A DNA stretch of 64,000 nt from Amborella trichopoda (Eukaryota; Streptophyta; Magnoliopsida; Amborellales; Amborellaceae). Positions within the stretch are counted from its first letter, which is position 1. Each line of letters begins with the position of its first letter. The notes under the pieces were generated by a model. It saw only the letters and a list, made by a program, of their open reading frames with translations, searched no databases and had not been told where the DNA came from. Location: assembly GCF_000471905.2 (NCBI RefSeq), contig NW_006500347.1:2084614-2148613 (forward strand), given 5' to 3'. This document shows, one piece after another, positions 14,301 through 30,956 of this stretch. A program made the position numbers and the translations under genes.

Positions 14301-16441
14301 CTGTGTATTTCCATGTAGATTATGCTTCTCGTAGGTATCATTTCAATTTTCCAATTGGTTTTTTAATTCTATAAGAATGTATCGCATCCTTTGTCGTGTT
14401 TGGTACTTGTTATTGTCGTGTCTACATTTATGACATCTTTGTGTTTTGAATAAAGAAATGTTTTTCTATTTTTGATTTTCTGGATGTAAAGTGACTGTGG
14501 ATAGTCTTGGTACATTTGCGGTGCTCATAATTTCTTGTGTATATTAAAACCACATTGCTTGGAGTTTAGAATTCATTACTAATTTCTAGTAAGACTTTGC
14601 CATTATGCATCTGCCATTTCCATTGTCCTGGCTATTCTGTGATGAGCACCTCTCATCTGCATTAGATGTATCCTTTCCTGTCCCCTTTTATTTTTGTGAT
14701 GTCTTCACTTTCTTCTATTGCGTTGCATCACTAGTATAGTCACAAAATAACCCTTTTCTATACTAAGCTCCAGCATTTATCCTCTGCATCCCCTTCATTG
14801 TGCTCTTCTCCTGTTTATGTCTCCAAGTATTGAGAATCTCTATGCCCTGCCCATCTGCATGCAGCCATCTTTAGATCCATTTGTTGCAAAGAAAAAGCAG
14901 ATGTGCCAGATTAAATTTAAAAGCTCGGAATTAAGACCTCAGGAGTTGTCCTAGATCACAGTTTTTAATGGGAGTCAATGTGAGTGCCAAATCTTAATGA
15001 GTAGAATTTTGAAGCTTTCCACGATATTTAAAGAAACAGAATATGCAGTAGAATTTTCATGTTTTACTCATACAGGACTCGACGAGTCGAATTGCCATAT
15101 TACGGCCTTGTCCTGCGTCCATTCTGAGTTTTCAAAATTTGATTGCAGAAGTGTGCACATACTGTCTTTAGTAATTGGAACTGGCACAAGTGAAGTTTCC
15201 TTTAGAAACTACTGATTCTTAGGAACAAATGCATGCCGTCAGCTGGTCATCTACAGCTGTACTTATTATGGGTAATCCTCGTAGCTTGTGGCTCTCTTGG
15301 ATTTCATTGTTGTAATTGAAATTTGAATCATGTAAGTGATCGAGTCTTGATCAACAATTTTGCTTCAGTCAGCTATTTTAGGTTCGTTCTTTCACAAAAT
15401 CTCTGTTCCCTTGTTCAATGCTACTACCTACACTACATGTGCATAACATGGCAATGATGTTTGTGTTATATTGATTGCTGCACTTACCAGAGTGAATCTC
15501 TAATCCTCATTTAACTGTTGACTTAAATTGATTTTTCAACCATTTTACTTTTGCGATTCAGTTGCCAATTTTGTAACGCCTTTTGTGCAATGCATTTTAT
15601 TTTTCTTGGTTTTTCTTGCAGTCTTACTGGAAGGGGTACTTGGCGAGGAAAAGGCGTCCTGAGTCAAGTGAGCAATTACTTGATTTGCGGTCTCGGATGC
15701 AAAAGTCAGCAGCAAATGTGGATGACGGGATGCGCCTTATTAATCGTCTTATTGATGCTCTTGCAGAATTATTTAACAGCAAAAAAGTCAGTAGCATTCT
15801 TCATATATGTTCAACTTTAGGTAAGGAATCTACTTGCCCGTTTAGCGAACATGGGCTCAAAAGCTCAATGACTTTGTTTTTACTACGTCTAAGTATACTT
15901 TTGTATTCTGTAATGAGAGTAGGATGTGGAATGTTATTTTAACGCCAGCCCTTGTGCATTGCATTTGTTTTCGCCATTTGTAAGTAACTGAATGTCCTAC
16001 CAGTGTAATTTTATGTGAATTCTCTCTCTCGCTCTCTCTCTCATTTTGGCATCTTGCATTTGTCTCCCTGTGCAGATATTGCAACACAACATTCACAGAA
16101 GTGTTGCGAGGTACTTGTGGAACAAGGGGCCGTTCAAGCATTATTGCAGCTCATTCGTTCAATTAACCGTAGCCCTCCAAATCAAGCAGTACGGGAGCGT
16201 TCTCTCTCTACTCTGAGAAACCTAGCTCGTTACCAGAATTTGGCAAAAGTGATAATCAGTACAAATGAGTCGATGGAGATAATTTTCGGAGAGCTGCTCA
16301 GGTTAGTGAGATGTTTCTTAATGGAGGTTTAAACTGATGAATCTTAATAATGCTTGCTAAGGTAAAAATTACTGTTACAGGAATAATTTACTGGACTGCT
16401 TCAAATCTATGATTTTGCAGCTGGTCAGCCTCCTGCCCAAT

Positions 16442-16488
<47 letters not shown>

Positions 16489-16694
16489 TAGTGTGAGTGT
16501 ACGTACGTACGTACGTACGTACGTACGTACGTACGTAGTAGTACGTAGTACGTACGTTAACGTNNNNNNNNNNNNNNNNNNNNCGTACGTACGTACGTAC
16601 GTACGTACGTAGTACGTAACGTAGTACGTACGTACGTACGTACGTAGTACGTACGTACGTACGACTACTACTACCTACGTACCTACCTCCTCCT

Positions 16695-16747
<53 letters not shown>

Positions 16748-16875
16748 TCCAGGTCTTGATTATGCTAGTGGTGGTTATCCTTGTGTGCAGGAATGCTTGT
16801 TGTTCAGGAAAGCAAGGAGGAGATAAAAAATTGAAAGAGACTTTTAGCCTACTGAAGCTCATTATTCATCGATAA
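2319..16875 (+). CDS. ASPM: ASPM-like protein (abnormal spindle; CH fragment, IQ motifs, ARM region), 3' part of gene
   Basis: Spindle- and microtubule-associated calmodulin-binding protein. Exons by GT-AG signals and phase: 2319-2375, 3842-3964, 4057-4173, 4247-4345, 4462-4654, 11725-11865, 12260-12433, 12548-13120, 13256-13533, 15622-15820, 16076-16301, 16791-16875. They sum to 2265 bases, 754 codons plus TAA, with no internal stop. The first five exons encode the end of the calponin-homology region (TMLDLLLKWIQ, then DGKPLQCLVDYYFKK). Exons six to ten carry many IQ motifs (KVIQAWWRG, AAAIQIQSWFR, SAVIIQSYIRGWLARR, SYWKGYLARK). Exon eleven is the ARM-like segment (STLRNLARYQNLAKV). Exon 4462-4654 ends in phase 1 and joins 11725 exactly across a 7.07 kb transposon-filled intron. 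N-terminal exons are left of the window. The terminal exon is tentative: it does not resemble the ARM continuation I expect for plant ASPM. Confidence 0.88.
2834..2966. repeat. Degenerate ~31-bp tandem repeat in an ASPM intron
   Basis: About four imperfect copies of a unit like CCCACTATAAGGTGCATGAG, with alternating GCACAGGCCCACATA, in the intron between the ASPM exons at 2319 and 3842. Confidence 0.6.
5195..5450. repeat. AT-rich degenerate GTAGTATA/TATGATATG tract
   Basis: Low-complexity purine-pyrimidine stretch of TAGTGTGGTATAGTA-like units in the large ASPM intron. No coding potential is seen. Confidence 0.5.
5589..5924. mobile_element. hAT-like MITE with AGGxTGGCAA termini, copy 1
   Basis: GC-rich 336-bp element that begins AGGTCTGGCAATGG and ends TTGCCATCCCT, the inverse of the start. 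The interior is made of GGGCC/GGCCC-rich short repeats and has no coding capacity. The same architecture recurs at 43359-44835, 51175-51498 and 63420-63708. The 8-bp flanks ACAAAATT and ACCAAAAA agree only weakly, so the superfamily is inferred from the TIR style. It lies in the 7.07 kb ASPM intron. Confidence 0.6.
7360..8199 (-). mobile_element. BED-hAT transposon copy 2, internally deleted, nested in Gypsy
   Basis: On the - strand the BED zinc-finger segment is readable at about 8140-7980 (SGDPAWKYGH, then CIRYNYCGKDTNGGIYWF), followed by a lysine-rich stretch. The element then jumps to the acidic C-terminal tail at 7830-7690. All core transposase domains between the BED finger and the tail are gone. 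The low-coordinate end (TTTCAAAAAACTCTAGGCGG, then CTGGGCGGCCTAG-type repeats to 7433) matches the GC-rich ends of the copies at 1-2001 and 52327-55751. It interrupts the Gypsy protease at about 8199. This is a non-autonomous derivative. Confidence 0.75.
9726..10442 (-). repeat. 5' LTR of the Gypsy element
   Basis: 717-bp terminal repeat with TGATG...CATCA ends. Its first 150 bases on the + strand align with 7206-7360 (shared GTAGTATGGCTGTA and GAAGAAACTCCTTT). A CT-rich leader lies at 9957-9990. Confidence 0.75.
10443..11724. other. Remainder of the 7.07 kb ASPM intron
   Basis: No coding exon recognised. A degenerate block of short GGTGCAA/CCAGTCCACTGG repeats lies at 10605-10730. The intron ends with a normal TTACAG acceptor at 11719-11724. 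Confidence 0.5.
16443..16746. repeat. Compound (GA)n-(ACGT)n-(CT)n microsatellite with assembly gap
   Basis: (GA)n at 16443-16486, a long (TACG)n tract at 16499-16679 containing a 20-base gap, then (CT)n at 16699-16745. The GA and CT arms are complementary and the ACGT core is self-complementary. It lies in the last proposed ASPM intron. Confidence 0.9.
16564..16583. other. Assembly gap of 20 N
   Basis: Run of N inside the ACGT microsatellite; its true length is unknown. Confidence 0.99.
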
Positions 16876-19800
16876 GGATCTAAAGTGTTCTGCATTGAGC
16901 CGTGTCTTTAAGATTTCATTTCTTCTCCAGATTAAGCATTTGGCAGTGCATTGTGAATGGTTTTTGGTTTCAGCCTGCAAAGGAAGGGTTACCATGGAAT
17001 ATCTCAACCATGGTTGAGTTGTGATGTAGTATTCACAGTTAGTTCATCCAGCTTTGTCTTTCTAATGCTTTGATTTATGCAAAATGCTTTGTATAAGGCT
17101 GCCATACTTTGAGGACATCCTCTCTGTATCTCTTTCATGTTTATACGTGTTTAGAGCTTCTTAGTGTAGTTTTTTCCACAGCGTTTAGGTGCAGTGAATT
17201 GATTAGTTCTAATTATACGAGAATGATATGGCTTCTCATCTCTCTTTCAGTGAAGATTCATTGTTCTCCTTAGAAATGTGAACCTTCCTCTCCTTGTATG
17301 CACTCATGCATGCTTTAAGTGAATTGCTTGAAGATTCACTTTCCTTTTCATATATGCACTCCCTCGAATCGTGAACTTCCTCTACATGTATGCACTCATG
17401 ATGATATGGTATTTCCATTTGATGCTCTAGTTTTCACCAATGTCAGAGCCTGCCTTCATATGCTTTGCTTTATTCTAGAGAAACGTCTTCATTAGAAGTT
17501 CTTGCTATTTACATCTTTTTCCCTGTCAATTCATGTACTCTTATGGATCTGCAGTTAAGATATTTGGGATAGGTCTGGGTGAGTTTACATGGGCTAACAA
17601 GATAAATTATTTGATGAAGATGCCATGGGACTCTTTCTTAACACGTTTGGTGACCATGCCTTTTCTGGACGTTTTTTATGTGAAAAACACCACAAAAAAA
17701 TCTGCAAAATTTGATCAACTTTAAGAAAAGAAGAAATAGCTGGTGTTATCTTGGTTTTTGATTTAAATATAATAAAGACAACCTGTCCTTCTGTGTTTGT
17801 TAAATAAAGATGATGGGGAATTGGGAGGATGTTGTGTGTATTCCATGCAACTGGTAAGAATTTTGGGACAAAATTGTTACGTGAAGGAAAAAAGAATATG
17901 GTCTGCACATGTTTGATCTTGCAGCAGTACACCTAGTTAAGGGGCTTTCATGACATTTAATTTTGGTGTAATAAATTCTGAGGATAATCTGAAATTCAAT
18001 TTTTATATCTAATTATAAAATTTTAAACTATAAAATTTGTTAAAATCAAGTAGATCTATAAATATATGAAAATCTTAAAAATGGACTTTTAGATAATTTG
18101 TTGCAAGATGCACTATTTCTGAGACTCGAAAATCTTTTTTTTTTTGTCATACTCGTACATCTCAATGTTGAGTTGAACAATTTGAGGGTTTTTCAACATT
18201 AAAATAATATTTTCTGATGGATTTTTGAAGGGGATATGTAATTCTACATTTTAAGCTTGCTTGACCTTGTATAAACTATTTCCTTCGAATATTTAGGGAG
18301 ACTTTCGTCGCTCATTGCTGCTGGTTGTAAAGCAGCAACAGCGTTGTCCAAAACCAATGGTCTCTCGATCGAATTTTGAGCTTATGCTGCTGATTTTATG
18401 ACTGAAATTTTGATCAAATTTTCTTTATCAAAATTATGAGATCTAAAATTCATCTGATTGATAAAAATCAAATTTGTGATTGAAGATTTTTGGGAAACCC
18501 AATGATTACATGTGAGGTAACCTATTGAATGATCACATAGAGGGAAATCAAACCGTATGAATAGAAAGCTAATATAGAGAAGCATCCTAATACATAAAAT
18601 CAAACCCTAATACAGAAAATCAATAGAGGGTAGTACTCATCAATGGAAAAACAAGGACAAAAAGAACCATCCAATGAGACAAAGATGCTTCGAGCATTTT
18701 CATTTGTGATTATGGAATATTTTGCATACTCATCGCATACCCAAAAGAAATATCATAATCTTCAATTAAAATCACAATTACCTCTATGTGATCTTTGGCA
18801 TACTCATCGCATACTCAAACAAACGGTAGAAATGGAATATTTTCCCGTAATTCATAGTATCCAAACGGCCTCTAATAAGAAACTGTGAGTGAACCATATG
18901 CCAATGAGCCAAACTTGTTCTCAAACAAGTGCAACTAGGCAGTATTCACTAACATGAACAAGGGCTTGAGCACATCAATTCCCCATTCGCAGCATTTATG
19001 TGCAGTACACAAGCTCCGTTTTATTTTTTGGTGCGTAAGTGGGGAGATGGCCCCATCCCTTGGTAGGAATTGTGTTGCAAATCGTCAAGCGTCAACCAAT
19101 TAAGCTCCGATTTTTTTCTACATAAGCTCTTATCTTTATTTTTTAAGTAGGAAGTGAGAGAGATGGTGCATGTGCAGATTCTCCATGTACTAGAAACAAA
19201 TAATTTGAGGTAATAGAGACTGTCTAATTTTTTAAGGGCTATATCTAAGTGTCACAAAACTCGAAACTCATTTTCTTTTTTCTTTTGGAAATGATCATCT
19301 AGTAATTCTGTGGTTCCCAAAACTTTAGACTAATTTTTTTTTACTAGATAGGTGTTTTGAGCGACGGAGTAGATACACAATATATGCTCTCGTAGGAGCA
19401 TAGTATTCGTGTTCTTGATATTTTATTCGGATTTTATTTTATACCTCCAATTAGAGGAAATAAAATCACATTTGATTTAAGTAACCACTTTTTTTACCCT
19501 GCATAGTATAAAGTGGGCATCATATAGAAACCTCACCCTTGACATCTCCAAACATTGTACAAGGATATTAACAAAGTAACAAAAGCATACATCAATGAGC
19601 CAAATAATAATAATAAATAATTAAAAAAAGAATGTCATATATACAAAATAAACAAATCTAGTGCTTGATGGTCAAGTATTTAACTATAGAGCTTGATGGT
19701 ATAGTATTAGTTAAAGGAATTCATAAGAGAACTTGGAAAGAATTAACCTTTACCTCAAAAAAGAATATGAGAAATTTATAAGTGAAGTGATGAAGATAAT

Positions 19801-19990
19801 CCAAATTAAAACATCATTTAGATTCCCTAGGAGATGTCAACAAGACTAATGAGTCAGCAGCAATGACCTGTGAACTCAAGAGTATGTAAAAACAAGGAAA
19901 GATCTTCATGATATCATATTACTCATAGCACAAGCACTGACATCAAACACAGCAACACATAGGACGCATGCTTGCAATGATGTCTGTCGT
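16876..19990. other. Intergenic region between ASPM and the aldo-keto reductase
   Basis: Convergent 3' flanks. No gene recognised. It holds a degenerate direct repeat at 17248-17408 (GTATGCACTCATG and GAAGATTCA each twice), a dispersed-repeat copy at 17985-18285, and twin GCATACTCATCGCATA motifs near 18725 and 18800. Confidence 0.5.
17985..18285. repeat. Dispersed ~300-bp AT-rich repeat, copy A
   Basis: Aligns by eye with 45485-45785: shared TCTAATTATAAAATTT, TGCACTATTTCT, GACTTGAAA or GACTCGAAA, CATCTxAAxxTxGAG and ATATAAACT in the same order and spacing. A partial third copy is at 33985-34105. No coding capacity. Confidence 0.6.
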
Positions 19991-20091
19991 GTATATATAT
20001 ATGGAGAAGCGGGAGAGAGAGATGCCGCTTTTCCTGAAGGTAAATATATATGCGCGTATATATATAAATAGAGAGAGAGAGGAAGAGAGAA

Positions 20092-24835
<4,744 letters not shown>

Positions 24836-24881
24836 TTTCACTCTCTGCACTATTGATTGCCACTTCTGAGTGCGATGATCT

Positions 24882-24889
24882 TATTTATA
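24882..24889 (-). promoter_or_regulatory. Candidate TATA box of the aldo-keto reductase gene
   Basis: TATAAATA on the - strand, about 47 bases upstream of the ATG, at a plausible distance for a short 5' leader. It is the only good match close to the start. Confidence 0.45.
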
Positions 24890-25068
24890 CATGAGATTAG
24901 GAGAGAGAGACTGGCCGTTGTAGTTTTCACAGAGAATTTCCGAAGCCCACATTGATTTTATAAAGAAGAGAAGAGTTTCTTGAGCTGTATTTAAGAGCAC
25001 TAACATACTTCAAGTACAAAGGAGAGAGAATGTGCAGAGCATGTGAAGCGTGCGATGCACATCTACGA

Positions 25069-25110
25069 GGGCGTGGGCGTGGGCGTGGGCGTGGGCGTGG
25101 GCGTGGGCGA
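25069..25110. repeat. GGGCGT hexamer tandem array
   Basis: About seven uninterrupted GGGCGT units, about 235 bases upstream of the aldo-keto reductase start, in a local GC-rich patch of otherwise AT-rich DNA. Confidence 0.9.
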
Positions 25111-25119
25111 TAGGGCGCT

Positions 25120-28100
25120 TGATGATGCAGTTTACGCTTGGCGCATGAGGCGCCCATCACTCGAGCCCGTACGCGAGCTTGACTTGTATGGGGGAATCCA
25201 ACATTCATCTAACCGTTGATGTGTTTGGGACATCCAACGGTCTTTTAGCTGTTTATGAGATGGAGGCAAAATGAAGTTGTAATTCGTGTCATCAAGAGAG
25301 TTAAATTGTATATAACTTTTAGCTATTAATGGTGCATGAAACCATCCATTACAAATGAATTAAGGGGCTGCAATAGTTGTTAGTGGTGTACGTAACTTGT
25401 AATTGTTGGTGGTACATGTAACCACTACTACAATAAATGAGCAGCCACCTTATAGCTCTATATAATTGGGCCCTATCCCATGCGAGAAGTATACTTAGAA
25501 CAACTTTTGGGCCTCTCAACAACAAATCATTCTTTGTAATTCCAGTAAGAAAACCAGTAGGCAACTCTCTCTCTCTATTCGATTATATCTCTTTCTCTAT
25601 CTAAACTATCAAGACTCTGGTATCTCATGTGTAGAGCTTGGGTGCATAGAGATTAAGAACATTGTAAAAGGCATCTATGTTTTCCTGTATCTCGAGGACG
25701 AATTGCTCTTCTTATGCACATCAAATACGCTATCGAAAGAGGACAAATATCGTCTTGAGATAGCCCTCTTGTGTGGCAAAAAACAAAAAGAAATTGAAAT
25801 CCTATTTTTAAATATCGTACCATTTTCTCATAATCGTAAAATTTTCTGGCCCTATTTCACCCAATCAATCTCCAATACAAATCTTCATCAATCTCTTAAA
25901 GGATCATGACATACCACATATGGACTCAAAGAGGAAGAATTAGGAATACATAATCAAGTTTTATCACTGAGAAAGGGGACTTCGAAACTTGCAAGGAGAG
26001 TTACAAGGAAATAAATGCCTTAAATCAAGGAGTAGCAACTCAAATTGAGAGTGAATGGTCAAGTAAGGCCTCCGTCTTTGGTAGTACTTTGCATAGCCAT
26101 AAACTATGTCATCTCAAACATGGAATCAAATCGACAATCAACTCACAATATAAAATAAAAATAATCGGTGCTTGAAAAGCATAATATCTTAATATTGAAT
26201 AGAGACCGTCCTATTTGAGATATACAAATGCTAAAGTTTTTAGGGACTCAAAAACCAATTTTTCTAAGCACGCGAATGTTGATTCTAAAGTGGATCCCAA
26301 AAATGTTAAGTCTAAAATCCTCTTTAGTTGCTCTTGCACCCCATGAATAAATTTACAATGTGCTCCGACCTGAGCTCTATTGTCCAAATACAGTGAGTCT
26401 ATTAATCTTCCAAAAATTACTAACTTTTACAATTAATTATCATCATCATCAGAGTATTTTTCCAACTATTTGGAGTCGGCTATATGAATCCTAATCTGTC
26501 ATTCTGCTCTATCAAAAGTCACACCTTCAACTAAGTCTATCAATCTAGATAAAAGAATGAAACCCTACAGTTGGGGTCTATCCATATTCGATACTAAATT
26601 CGAATAACCTCCACTGGGATTAATAGTGGTTAGCTTGTGAGACTTTTAGAATTTTATGATGGAATCCAATCTATTTTATACATTCCTCTAAAACAAACTC
26701 ATAAAAAGGCACACGACATGAGTGAATTGAGAGTTATGAATTCATCAATGAAGGGTGTCAATTTGGACCCTTCATTGAGTTCCTTGAATTTTTCTACTAA
26801 TCATATGTTTTTATTTTTAGCTGAAAATTTGACTAGGACTCATCAAATTGAGTCTAGTTTTAAACAAAAATAGTTTCATGAAGAAACTTCTTGTAGTTTG
26901 AAAATATGGTCATTTTATTGAAGGGTGCGTAAGTATTATTTTTTGCAACAAAAACTATTTCAATGACTTGGAAGTCAGGATTTTATTTTTATTCTTAACA
27001 TATGTTTTATAGCCCACACTAATTTTCTAGACTTCCATTTTGAGTATAGTTTCTAATAAAATTTATTTAACAGAAAAATAACAATGAAAAGAGAAGAGTA
27101 AAAATTTTGAATTGAAGAGAGGTCATAGTATGTTTTCATTGAGACATGAATAGCTATATTTATCACACCTACTTAACAAAGTGATATGTGGCTTGTAGAA
27201 ACATATTTGTTGCCATTTTATGTTTACTTTTAAACAAAATAGGTTTGAAAAGGAAACTCTTTGTGGTTGGAGAGAAAAAAGAATTTTACTAGATAGTGTT
27301 TATCTTGGAATTCTGTAGTATAATTTATTTTGTAACAAGAATATCACTAATTTATTTCTCTGAAGAAAAATATTTTTTTTGGATTACACCATGATGTTAT
27401 GCTTTAGTTTTGAGTCTAGTTTTCAATACAAGAAGGTTTCAGGATGAAATTCTTTGAGGATTAAGAGAAACAATTTTTTTATTGAGAGGTAGGCAATTTG
27501 ATTTTCTGCTGAGAATTGTATTGTGACATGAACGTCACTAAACCTTAGACCCACTAAATGGTGTGATTTATGGATGGAACTAAGTACTACTTTGTACTTT
27601 TGAGTCTTTCAATATTCAAAAGGATTTAGAGATAAACTATTTATGAGGTGACAGATATTATATTTTATTATGGGATGCTCATATTATATTCTGCAGTAAA
27701 TTAAAAGATGGGACATGTTAAGACACATCTTTGGATTCATCATAATGGAGGCCTTTTTAAGGCCCATTTAAAAGTTTTAGTGTGTCATGAGTATGGTTTA
27801 TACAAGTAAAACTTCAGAGAGAGGTAATACAGAGTTGACTAGATGTGACACTCTATGTGAAGAATGTTTGATATGGGAATAACAGAAAGAAGAAGAAACA
27901 CTGTACCTATAAAAGCATATTGGTTTTTTCGAAATGAATGGATATGTAGAGAGACTTGGTGGTAGTATAGAAAAGTTAAAGATGAGTGGGATAATCAAAT
28001 TTATGATATTTGAAATGATGGGATGAAGAAGAGTATTTTTCGCGGTATGAGAAAAGGAGAATCTAAATACTGAAGATATTAACACTTTATAACATGTGAA

Positions 28101-28700
28101 ACAAATGACCAATAAATTTTCTATCAGTTGCGTACTCTTTCAAGACCACAAAAGGTGGTCAACAAGAAAATGCAAAGAACAAAAAAGCTAAGGTATCATA
28201 CTACATGGTTTTGAGGTATGAAATATATTCCACATTACATGGTAAGTTCATATAGGGAAAGAGAATTTTATGTTTCATATACTTCTTTGGTCATATTTTG
28301 GTTATTTGTTTTATAAATATGTATGGAGTGTAAGTATATTAGACGATAGGTGTTAACAAATTTGAAAGAGCTGGTTTGTAAATACCAAGTGGTTTTGTGC
28401 CTCCTTGTGCTTGAGTATGAATTACTTAAGGTAGTGGTACACATGGAGATGTGGTTTGATCAATGACTATGATCCTAAAAAAAAAACACAAGCGATGAGT
28501 TTGACTTATTCAAATATGTAAGCAAGAAGGGAGTGTTCTAATGGAACTCGGTCTTAGTAGCCATCTTCCTATAATGTCTAGTAATATGATGTGTTGCATG
28601 TGATGATGATCGCTTGATAAAGCCTCTATATTTGTCAAAATGAAGTATTTTGTCAAGATTTTTATAACCATTATTTAGTCATGTTTTATGTTGGATAAAA
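25120..28700. other. Gene-free AT-rich interval
   Basis: No exon recognised on either strand. The only identifiable element is an RTE LINE 3' end at 26444-26545. Confidence 0.45.
26444..26545 (-). mobile_element. RTE-type LINE 3' end fragment
   Basis: On the - strand it reads the C-terminal end of an RTE ORF (FDRAEWQ-like, then RIHIAD) and finishes with a (ATG)n tail, like the + strand copies at 60690-60942 and 61815-62811. 5' truncated. Confidence 0.75.
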
Positions 28701-28840
28701 TTATAATGGAAAAGTATATCATGAAACCATTTACCTTTGGTACAAGGTACCATTGGATGTGAAATTGGATGGTTGCATTTATTTCATTGACCAAGCTCAA
28801 AGTTAAAAAAAACATTTCTCGAACTTTGTAACACACCTAA

Positions 28841-30956
28841 TGTAACAATCCTAAAATTTAAAATATATATATATATATAGATATATATATACTTATATAA
28901 TAATAATATTAATGGTGTTAACAGAAATAAATACAAAAATAAAAATAAAAATAAATAAATAAATAAAATAATAAGTATATATTAGTAATGATAATAATAA
29001 TAATAATGCTAATATACCGTTAGGATATTGTTGCTTTTATATTAATAATAATATATATTAACAATAAATAAATGATATTATTGTTAATATACTTGAGGGT
29101 TCAATTCTCCTTGAGTGGACCTTAGGTCCACCACTTAAAGTTTAAGGTACACTTTGCATATGAGGTGTATCGTTTTTATTAGCCTGTCTCTCTCTTTCTG
29201 CGTTTTTGGGTCAAGGGGCTTCTCTTTTTCTCTCATTAACAACTCATAGACCCTCCCTCAAGAAGCATCCTATGCTTCAACAAGAAAGGAGATTCTTTCG
29301 CTTATCTCCTCTACCCAACCACAACTCTCTGTACTGGACCTTCTCCATTTATAACCTCTCTCTCTAACCATGGTCTATGAACCATACACACGAGATTACG
29401 ATAACACATATGATAAGCCCACATCCAAAACGGATGCTCCCTCAATTTCAGAATTAATGTAAGTGACATCGTCTTTCTAAAAAATAGTCTGCTTTTAATA
29501 AATAGTGATATTTCCATCCAGGATCTTTATTTTATAAGTTTTGTGTATAAGTGACAATATAAGTGACTTCATTGTCTCGAAAAATAATCCATTCTTTTTT
29601 AAAATAAAATGAAATAATTATTTCTGCTTATTATCATGAATTTTAAGCGCGATAAATTTTATGCACACACGACCTCATTATCTTGAAAATTAATCTTTTT
29701 AATAAAAATTGTGATATTTTATCTATGTTAGAAATTTCAAATGTTGTAAATTCTTAGAAAAATAAATTTACTTATTTTTCTTGTCTATTGTTAGAAAATT
29801 TTAGATACTATCAAATTATTAGAAATAAATGTGATATTTCTGCTTTTAGTAAAATTGTGAGATTTCTTTCTACTGTTTTAAAATATTTAGACATTGTGAA
29901 TTTCATGTGCAAATGACTGCCTTATTATCTGAAAAATGATATTTTTGTATTTGATTATAGTATTGTTGTGAAATGTTTAATTGCAAATTAACATCCCATA
30001 AATTGTGATAATTCTGTATTCTTGAATTTCTATAAGAGTTTTTCTATACATATTAGATTGGCAATTATGCTAGAATGTCTTTACGAACTTCTACCTTTCT
30101 AAATTTGAGCCCAAAATATTTGATTGGTTATTTTTGAAATGTTATTGAAAGTGACTATTATTAATGGTGTCAGTGAGATTCATATTAATGATTTTAGTGA
30201 TATATTGAGTACAAGATATTTGCTGCTTTCGAATGTTTAAAGAGATTTAGAAATAATTTAAGTATGCAAGTGGACTCATCCGGTTCGCCGGTGAGGTATA
30301 AGTGGACCTACCCGGGACGCCGGTAGGGATTAAGTGGACTCATCCGGTACGGCGGTGAGGTATAAGTGCACTCATCCGGTACGCCTGTGAGGTATAAGTG
30401 CACTCATCCGGTACGCCGGTGAGGTATAAGTGGACCTGCAGGGATTAAGTGGACCTATTTGAGACATCGATAGGGATTAAGTTGACCCATCAGGACGCTG
30501 ATGGGGTATATAGGTGACCTACTTGGGACGCCAGTAGGGTATTTTGTGAAATCCTTTGAATTATGCACTACCGTGAAAGTGTTATGTGCATTTCAATTAT
30601 TCGGATTATACTTAATTATGCATTTATTGAAAGTGAAACTGTTGATGCATTTCTGTTAATAGATCTTTTTTTTGAAAATATTGATATCTTTCAACCATGA
30701 TTATTTTTAGGATTATGATGATCACTTACTGAGTAGTCAAACTCATCAAACTATGGTAAACATTTTTTTAGGATAACTGCGGATTCATTTTGAGTGCTAG
30801 TCAAGATCAACCTTGGAAGATACTGTTGTTGTGCTAGCTTTCTTTATTTACTTTGTAAGACCTCGCCACTTTAAATTATTCCTATTAATAGATGTATATA
30901 TGTTTTGTCTGTCACATCTTAGGGATAACAGTATTGTAAATTCTTAGGGTGTGACA
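28841..30956 (+). mobile_element. Solo LTR (2116 bp), Gypsy-like, with 5-bp target duplication
   Basis: Starts TGTAACAATCC and ends GGGTGTGACA (TG...CA), flanked on both sides by CCTAA (28836-28840 and 30957-30961). No internal retroelement domain lies between the ends, so this is a solo LTR left by LTR-LTR recombination. The start and end sequences and the length suit a chromovirus-type Gypsy family; orientation is assumed from the TGTAACA start. It contains an AT-rich tract at 28860-29090 and a tandem array at 30265-30540. Confidence 0.85.
30265..30540. repeat. ~34-bp tandem array inside the solo LTR
   Basis: Seven to eight imperfect units of the form AAGTGGACTCATCCGGTACG followed by CCGGTGAGGTAT. 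Units near the right end are more diverged. GC-rich against AT-rich surroundings. Confidence 0.85.

Noticed and set aside
16409..16612. Open frame of RERERE and YVRT repeats
   Set aside because: Translation of GA and ACGT microsatellites across an assembly gap.
24927..25208. Open frame with an RPRPRP repeat
   Set aside because: Produced by the GGGCGT hexamer array; no start context or homology.
30265..30540. Regular GC-rich repeats that resemble a CRISPR array
   Set aside because: No unique spacers: repeats are contiguous, imperfect and lie in a plant LTR.
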